IMG/VR virus record: IMGVR_UViG_3300042455_000321
Location: 1 to 64,000 of that record
Strand: one strand, 5' to 3'
DNA: 64,000 bases
Origin: a virus
Positions within the stretch are counted from its first letter, which is position 1. Each line of letters opens with the position of its first letter. Position numbers and translations under genes: made by a program. This document shows, in pieces, positions 59,588 to 64,000 of this stretch. Under the pieces are notes generated by a model. That model saw nothing but the letters and a program-made list of their open reading frames with translations, had not been told where the DNA came from and did not search any database.

Positions 59588-61051
59588 TTAGTTGTCAAAT
59601 AATTGCAAGTATTTAATACCTAAACCTGGTATATAAACTCTTATTTTTTGATTAGATGGAGTATTTGCTGGCGTACCATCAATTAATGCATCGTCAACAT
59701 AAAATTCAGGGTCAGGATTATTTGCATTATGAACACCAATTGCCTTAGCTACACCTGGGTTATAACCACCTAGTTTATATGTTCCATTAGTTTCATTAAT
59801 ATCAACACCATAGTTTGTACTACCTAATCTGTAAGCGTCATTAGATGTATTCATAATTAAACCAGCACCTGCACTTTCGCTTAAAGTATAAACTTGATTT
59901 AATAAATCTATTTTTAAACCAAAATTATTTGTGTCATTGCCCATAAAGAAAGTCTCGTTTATGATGTCAATTTTTAATAATCTATGGTTAGTAGCACCAC
60001 CTAATATACTAATACCAGTTGATGGAAATAAAGTTAATCCTCTATCGTATGTTGCATCTCCTAAGAAAATACCATTTGACGCAGAGTTAATACTTAAACC
60101 TCTTGGGAAAGAAGCATCACCTAAAAATATAATTTTAGTAGTATTGTTGTAACTCAATTGCATTTCATTAGTACCAAATCTACCAATTGCAGATGAAGTT
60201 AATGTCATACCTGAAGAGTTAGACGTAAACCCTGCAAATAAAGAAGTTGCTGTATAGTCAAACTTAACTGTTGAGCTTCCTAAATAACCAGTTGTATCTG
60301 CTAATATAAGACCTACATTTGTACTGTAATTACCTAATTTGTAAGTTGGCGCTACCGTATCAATACGAAGACCTTTAGTTGCAATTGCATCACCTAATGC
60401 ATATACTGAGTTATTACCATCAATAGAAAGTTGTTTTCTTGTATCTAAATCTCCAACAAGATGAATGTTCCCATTAAGGTCTAATCTAATACCTTTGTTA
60501 GCTGCTCCTTTCTTAGTAGAAACCGTTTGAACTTTATCATCTACAGTAAATATAACATCGTTACCTACAGAGTCAGTATCACCACATTGGAAATATGGAC
60601 CAGAAGAAGTAGAGTTGTTTGCAACAAAGCTACCACCTACCATTTTAATTTCATTAGTAGTTTGTTGTAATAAACTTTGAATAAAGTTAGAACCATCACT
60701 ATATGGAAAATATCCTGCAGCAATTGCAGTTAATACACCAAACTCTAATATGTTCCAATATCCATTGCTACCTGCTGGAAAGAAAATAGCTGATACTGGA
60801 GTTAAGTTCCAAAAGTAAAGACCATTATTAGCAACTGTAGCATCTTCTGTTACAATAGCTAATTGAGAGCTTTCATTGTTTAGAACACTTAATGTTCCTG
60901 TATTTTCAGTTACTTGTGCTCCATTTTGAGAGAACAAAAGTTTAACTTCATCTTGAATACCTTTCAATGAGGTATCAGTCCATTCTACTTTACCAGAAGG
61001 AGTTTGTTTTGCGTTAGTAATTAAATTACTTAAAGTATCTAAAGTTGCCAT
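59588..61051 (-). CDS. Tail fibre with short beta repeats
   Basis: The 487-residue protein has an N-terminal attachment domain (about 1-115) shared with the 61058 protein (QTPSGKVEWTD, LKGIQDEV, NNESSQLAIV, NGLYFW), then many repeats of about 18-22 residues of the form GL-I-x-YxLGDxxxN (about 190-440), probably a beta-helical trimeric shaft, and a small C-terminal piece. A host-contacting fibre is likely. Confidence 0.65.
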   Translation of the reverse strand: MATLDTLSNLITNAKQTPSGKVEWTDTSLKGIQDEVKLLFSQNGAQVTENTGTLSVLNNESSQLAIVTEDATVANNGLYFWNLTPVSAIFFPAGSNGYWNILEFGVLTAIAAGYFPYSDGSNFIQSLLQQTTNEIKMVGGSFVANNSTSSGPYFQCGDTDSVGNDVIFTVDDKVQTVSTKKGAANKGIRLDLNGNIHLVGDLDTRKQLSIDGNNSVYALGDAIATKGLRIDTVAPTYKLGNYSTNVGLILADTTGYLGSSTVKFDYTATSLFAGFTSNSSGMTLTSSAIGRFGTNEMQLSYNNTTKIIFLGDASFPRGLSINSASNGIFLGDATYDRGLTLFPSTGISILGGATNHRLLKIDIINETFFMGNDTNNFGLKIDLLNQVYTLSESAGAGLIMNTSNDAYRLGSTNYGVDINETNGTYKLGGYNPGVAKAIGVHNANNPDPEFYVDDALIDGTPANTPSNQKIRVYIPGLGIKYLQLFDN

Positions 61052-61057
61052 ATTTTA

Positions 61058-61489
61058 TTAAGGTGTTACAGTTATAGTTTTTACAGAAGCATCTGGCTTT
61101 ACATATTTCAATGAGCCACCTTGGTAAAACAAGACAACCCCATTTGATTTTGCAGCAGGAGTAGTTGTTACAGTTGGGATATAACCATTTGTAGCTTGTA
61201 GATACCAAAACCCACCATCGTTAGCAGCTACAATTAAATCGCCATTAGCTGGCCCTGTAGCTTGCCAAGTGTAAAGTCCAACACCCAAAACTAATGCGCT
61301 TTGAGAGTTGTTCTTGCCTTGTGCACTTAAAGCTATAGTAGTAGGTACTACAACCATACCACGAGCACGAAGTTCTTCAGCAATGTCGTCTTGTATGTCT
61401 TTCAACCCATTAGTACCAGACCAAGACACCGTATTGCTAGGTGTCTGGTCGGCATTAAAGATTTTATTAAGTAAAGTTAGAATTGTCAT
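61058..61489 (-). CDS. Small tail fibre/adaptor sharing N-terminal domain with 59588
   Basis: The 143-residue protein repeats the attachment domain of the larger fibre (QTPSNTVSWSG, LKDIQDDI, KNNSQSALVLGVGLYTW) and ends after a short beta piece. It may be a truncated paralogue or the adaptor to which the fibre binds. It is the first gene behind two minus-strand phage promoter motifs. Confidence 0.6.
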   Translation of the reverse strand: MTILTLLNKIFNADQTPSNTVSWSGTNGLKDIQDDIAEELRARGMVVVPTTIALSAQGKNNSQSALVLGVGLYTWQATGPANGDLIVAANDGGFWYLQATNGYIPTVTTTPAAKSNGVVLFYQGGSLKYVKPDASVKTITVTP

Positions 61490-61505
61490 TATTCCTATTA
61501 TTTAG

Positions 61506-61519
61506 TATATAATACGTTT
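61506..61519 (-). promoter_or_regulatory. Unit B phage promoter, minus strand, proximal
   Basis: Read on the minus strand this is AAACGTATTATATA, an exact match to the plus-strand copies, 16 bases before the ATG of the gene ending at 61489. Confidence 0.7.
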
Positions 61520-61527
61520 ATATTACC

Positions 61528-61541
61528 TATATAATACGCTT
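61528..61541 (-). promoter_or_regulatory. Unit B phage promoter, minus strand, distal
   Basis: AAGCGTATTATATA on the minus strand, one base different from the 14-mer, 22 bases upstream of the proximal copy. The pair is a tandem arrangement just after the stop of the 61545 gene. Confidence 0.6.
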
Positions 61542-61544
61542 TAC

Positions 61545-61874
61545 TTAGATAACTTCAGCTCCTGGAACAAAGGTTAAATTTAATTGAACAGCAGCCCAAT
61601 CAAGAATCCAAGCGTTGCTTCCGTCCCATTCTGGGTATTGGTCAGGACCTAAAGTTAAGTTACCTTGGGTTAAAGTTGCACCACCCATTGCAGGAGTTGG
61701 AGTAGGGTCAGTAGCTCCTTCAACTGGAGTGGTTACTGGTGCTGCTCCTAACAAGCTGTAATAGAATGTTGCAGAGTTTTCTAAGTTGTCATTTACAGAG
61801 ATTAAGTTTAATACTACTGCTTCGTCTGTTTGTCCGTTTGTCCAGATTGCTACTGGCTCGATTGCTTTTTGCAT
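61545..61874 (-). CDS. Hypothetical virion protein
   Basis: The 109-residue protein has a beta-like start (KAIEPVAIWTNGQTDEAVVLNLISVNDN), a Thr/Pro-rich middle and a C-terminal WAAVQLNLTF strand. Similar small proteins accompany Bacteroidetes phage fibres. Function unknown. Confidence 0.5.
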   Translation of the reverse strand: MQKAIEPVAIWTNGQTDEAVVLNLISVNDNLENSATFYYSLLGAAPVTTPVEGATDPTPTPAMGGATLTQGNLTLGPDQYPEWDGSNAWILDWAAVQLNLTFVPGAEVI

Positions 61875-61897
61875 TTTTATTTGATTTTAAGGGTTTA

Positions 61898-64000
61898 TTA
61901 ATCTACTTGATTTACTGTTAATATAGCTGATGCTGCACTTGGTGGTGGAGAACCTGCTGGATAGTATTCTATTGATACTCTTGTGTGGTCTGAAGTTGAC
62001 CATACCAATTGATAAAAATCTCCTGGTGCTGCTTCTACAAAGTAATTCCAAGCTGCTATGATTGTACCTGGTGTACCTCCGTGAGAGTTAGGTACTGATA
62101 CAAAACCAGCTGTTGCAGGAATGTCATCAGAAGTAGTATTACCATTCTTTCTTAACCAAATTGTAACATCTTTTATTTGTCCGTCTGTATTTTGCAATTG
62201 TAAGCTGAATTGGATATTATAGAAACCACCATTGCTCATTAAGATATAAGTACGGTCTCCAAATGGGTCAGCTACTACACTTATTCCGTGACCACTAATA
62301 TCTGGTGTCGTAAACTTAACCCCATAGCCTGTATTGCTAGAAGCAGCTGTTTGAGTTGTATCTTCTTGGAAAGCACCAAATGATTTAGTTGTAGGTGATG
62401 GTATTGCTTGGGTTGATAAAGTACCTGCGCTATCTGCTACCACCATTCTAGTTCCAGAACCAGCTAATGTATTAGCTTGAACATTACCTGAAGCATATAC
62501 CTTTAATAGATTATCATTACCATAGAAACCTAAACCTAAATAATTGCTAGAACTAAAATCAGATGAATGATTGTATATAATTGTTGCACTATTGTTATTG
62601 GAATTAGCTTTTCCTAGTAAGTAAGCTAATGATGTACCAGAAGATAAATCGCTTTTTAATGCATTTATAGCCCAAGAATAATAGTCAAAAAATGCAACAC
62701 TATTAGCACCACTTGTAAATCTAACTGTTCCATTAACATCTAATTTGTACCCAGCGTCTGTTGATGTACCTATTAGTACATTACCAGTTCCTGCTATTCT
62801 AACTTTTTCTACATCATAAGGAGCAAAAGTAAATGCACTTCCTCTAAATTGAAATATTTTATAAGCACTTGTATCTCTATTAAATGCTAACTGATAAACA
62901 TAATCTGCATCTGTATTTAATTCCCAAGAAGTAGATACTTCTTTAACTGTTAATCTACCTACAGCGCTTGCTGTTCCTATGCCTACATTGCCATTAGAGT
63001 TGATACGCATACGCTCAACTCCACCACCTGCATTAAATGTTATTTTACCTCCCCCATAATTTTGTGTTATAGAAAGGATTTCATTACCAGCATCTTGTTG
63101 AATTGACGCTTGACCACCAATGCCTAAATTAGTTACATATGTAGAAGGATAACTTACAGAAAATCTTTGATAATTAGAGGTAAATACTTCTAATTGTCCA
63201 TTAGGACTTGTTGTACCAATTCCTACACCCCAAGATGAACCTTGAGTTATACTTAATTTATTAATACCATAATTAGAATCATAAATGTGATAATTATAAC
63301 TACCACCAAGCATACCAGAATACCAATATGTGTTAAAACCTTCTCTATAGTTAATAGCAGTCGCATAACCACTTCCCCCTCTTTCTATAGTGTATACCGC
63401 TTGACCTGCACTATATAATCTAGCATCAGCACCATTAACATCTAATTTGTAACCAGCGTCTGTAGTGGTATTTATAAGTACATTTCCAGAATTTGCTACA
63501 GCAAATGGATACGTTCCTTGTGTTATATTATTAATTTGTAAAGTACCACCAGCTGAACTATATATTGCATATTTGTTTCCTGTAGATGTAGAATTTAAAT
63601 ATATAGAAGCTATATTACTATTTGCAATACTCAAAGTAGTTTCTGTTCCTGATACTGCATTAAATCCGCCTGAAGCACCTATACCTACATTACCACTCGT
63701 AGTTATACGCATTCTTTCTGTAGGAATAAAATTTGTATTTGGCGTTAAACCGCTGTCGGTATAAAATCTCATTACACCTCCATCTAAATTAATATTAGTA
63801 GCAGTAGTTTTATCACTATACCAATATCCAGAATTATTGTAATAAGATTCACCAGCAATATACTTAGAACCACCTGCTTGGATAGAACCTATATATATAC
63901 CACTTCCATCTGCATAATCTTTAAATTTAGCATTCCAAAAAGGAGAAGGAGTCATACCTATAGTTAAAGAACCACTAATTGTACCTTGACCATTTACTTG
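61898..64000 (-). CDS. Tail fibre with C1q/TNF-like receptor-binding end (5' end outside window)
   Basis: The frame is open to the window edge; an internal ATG at 63955 is preceded by 15 more sense codons, so the start lies beyond 64000. Visible are repeats of the form GNVLIxTxTDAGYKLDVNG and NVGIGT, a typical Bacteroidetes phage fibre shaft. A C-terminal jelly-roll of about 150 residues (FGAFQEDTTQTA, YNIQFSLQLQNT, VTIWLRKNG, SIEYYPAGSPPP) resembles the C1q/TNF-like tips of phage fibres. It binds the host surface by inference. Confidence 0.75.
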   Translation of the reverse strand, partial: QVNGQGTISGSLTIGMTPSPFWNAKFKDYADGSGIYIGSIQAGGSKYIAGESYYNNSGYWYSDKTTATNINLDGGVMRFYTDSGLTPNTNFIPTERMRITTSGNVGIGASGGFNAVSGTETTLSIANSNIASIYLNSTSTGNKYAIYSSAGGTLQINNITQGTYPFAVANSGNVLINTTTDAGYKLDVNGADARLYSAGQAVYTIERGGSGYATAINYREGFNTYWYSGMLGGSYNYHIYDSNYGINKLSITQGSSWGVGIGTTSPNGQLEVFTSNYQRFSVSYPSTYVTNLGIGGQASIQQDAGNEILSITQNYGGGKITFNAGGGVERMRINSNGNVGIGTASAVGRLTVKEVSTSWELNTDADYVYQLAFNRDTSAYKIFQFRGSAFTFAPYDVEKVRIAGTGNVLIGTSTDAGYKLDVNGTVRFTSGANSVAFFDYYSWAINALKSDLSSGTSLAYLLGKANSNNNSATIIYNHSSDFSSSNYLGLGFYGNDNLLKVYASGNVQANTLAGSGTRMVVADSAGTLSTQAIPSPTTKSFGAFQEDTTQTAASSNTGYGVKFTTPDISGHGISVVADPFGDRTYILMSNGGFYNIQFSLQLQNTDGQIKDVTIWLRKNGNTTSDDIPATAGFVSVPNSHGGTPGTIIAAWNYFVEAAPGDFYQLVWSTSDHTRVSIEYYPAGSPPPSAASAILTVNQVD

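Noticed and set aside
55700-63900. Plus-strand open frames opposite the fibre genes
   Set aside because: They are short, lie in low-complexity fibre coding sequence, and lack starts with the usual context; the minus-strand proteins explain the sequence.
1-64000. Integrase, repressor or attachment site
   Set aside because: No tyrosine or serine recombinase, CI-like repressor or tRNA-end repeat was found; the 127-bp repeat lies inside a gene, not at a tRNA.
1-64000. CRISPR array or insertion sequence
   Set aside because: No spaced short repeats and no transposase gene with terminal inverted repeats were seen.

Overview
The window reads as two tailed-phage genomes joined end to end, both from hosts of the Bacteroidota type. 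The host call rests on three signs. Early promoters follow the Bacteroidetes pattern TTTG-N19/20-TANNTTTG. Shine-Dalgarno sites are absent; starts instead sit in an AT-rich context, often AACTATG. Many proteins have the look of Bacteroidetes phage families. No integrase, repressor or partition system was recognised, so both units look lytic. No CRISPR array or IS element was seen.

Unit A (about 1-33,540) looks like a complete siphovirus genome of about 33.4 kb that closes on itself. Its first 127 bases reappear exactly at 33,384-33,510. Order: end of the early region (1-660); replication and accessory genes (831-5,963: DUF4373 initiator, VRR-NUC nuclease, SSB-like protein, sigma-like factor, HAD phosphatase, ParB-like protein, HNH nuclease); terminase (5,969-7,645); tail genes including a -1 frameshifted chaperone and a short tape measure (7,695-14,045); head genes (14,660-21,586: S78-type protease, scaffold, capsid, portal with a MuF-like tail, connectors); spike and fibre (21,608-24,516); lysis (25,543-27,588: holin-like, membrane/coiled-coil proteins, u-spanin-like lipoprotein, GH24 lysozyme); metallophosphoesterase (27,604-28,587). 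A host-type promoter at 29,645 then starts the early region (29,716-33,541) with an orphan DnaA domain IV protein, an ERF annealase and a YqaJ exonuclease. Four free-standing endonucleases of homing type are wedged among the late genes.

Unit B (about 33,550-64,000, open at the right end) is a different phage, probably with a short tail. Early genes (33,707-36,531) end in a sigma-70-like factor. A second recombination/replication module follows (36,676-43,773: ERF annealase, PD-(D/E)XK exonuclease, SSB-like protein, phosphoesterase, DnaA domain IV-like protein, primase-helicase fusion, RusA resolvase). Inside it lies an island of tRNA and tRNA-like RNAs (37,896-38,500) with abnormal anticodon arms. 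The virion block has giant proteins carrying ParB-like and HExxH domains and, between them, a full-length ferritin. A convergent minus-strand block (55,670-64,000) encodes a nozzle-like protein and fibres. Terminase, portal and capsid genes of B must lie outside the window.

B has its own promoter motif, AAACGTATTATATA, found ahead of its virion operons. B is almost free of GATC (one site in 30 kb, inside a tRNA T-loop) and apparently of CCGG, while A contains both. The two replication modules duplicate each other functionally but not in sequence. The A/B boundary therefore separates two evolutionary histories; whether it is a real cointegrate or an assembly join is the first thing to settle.
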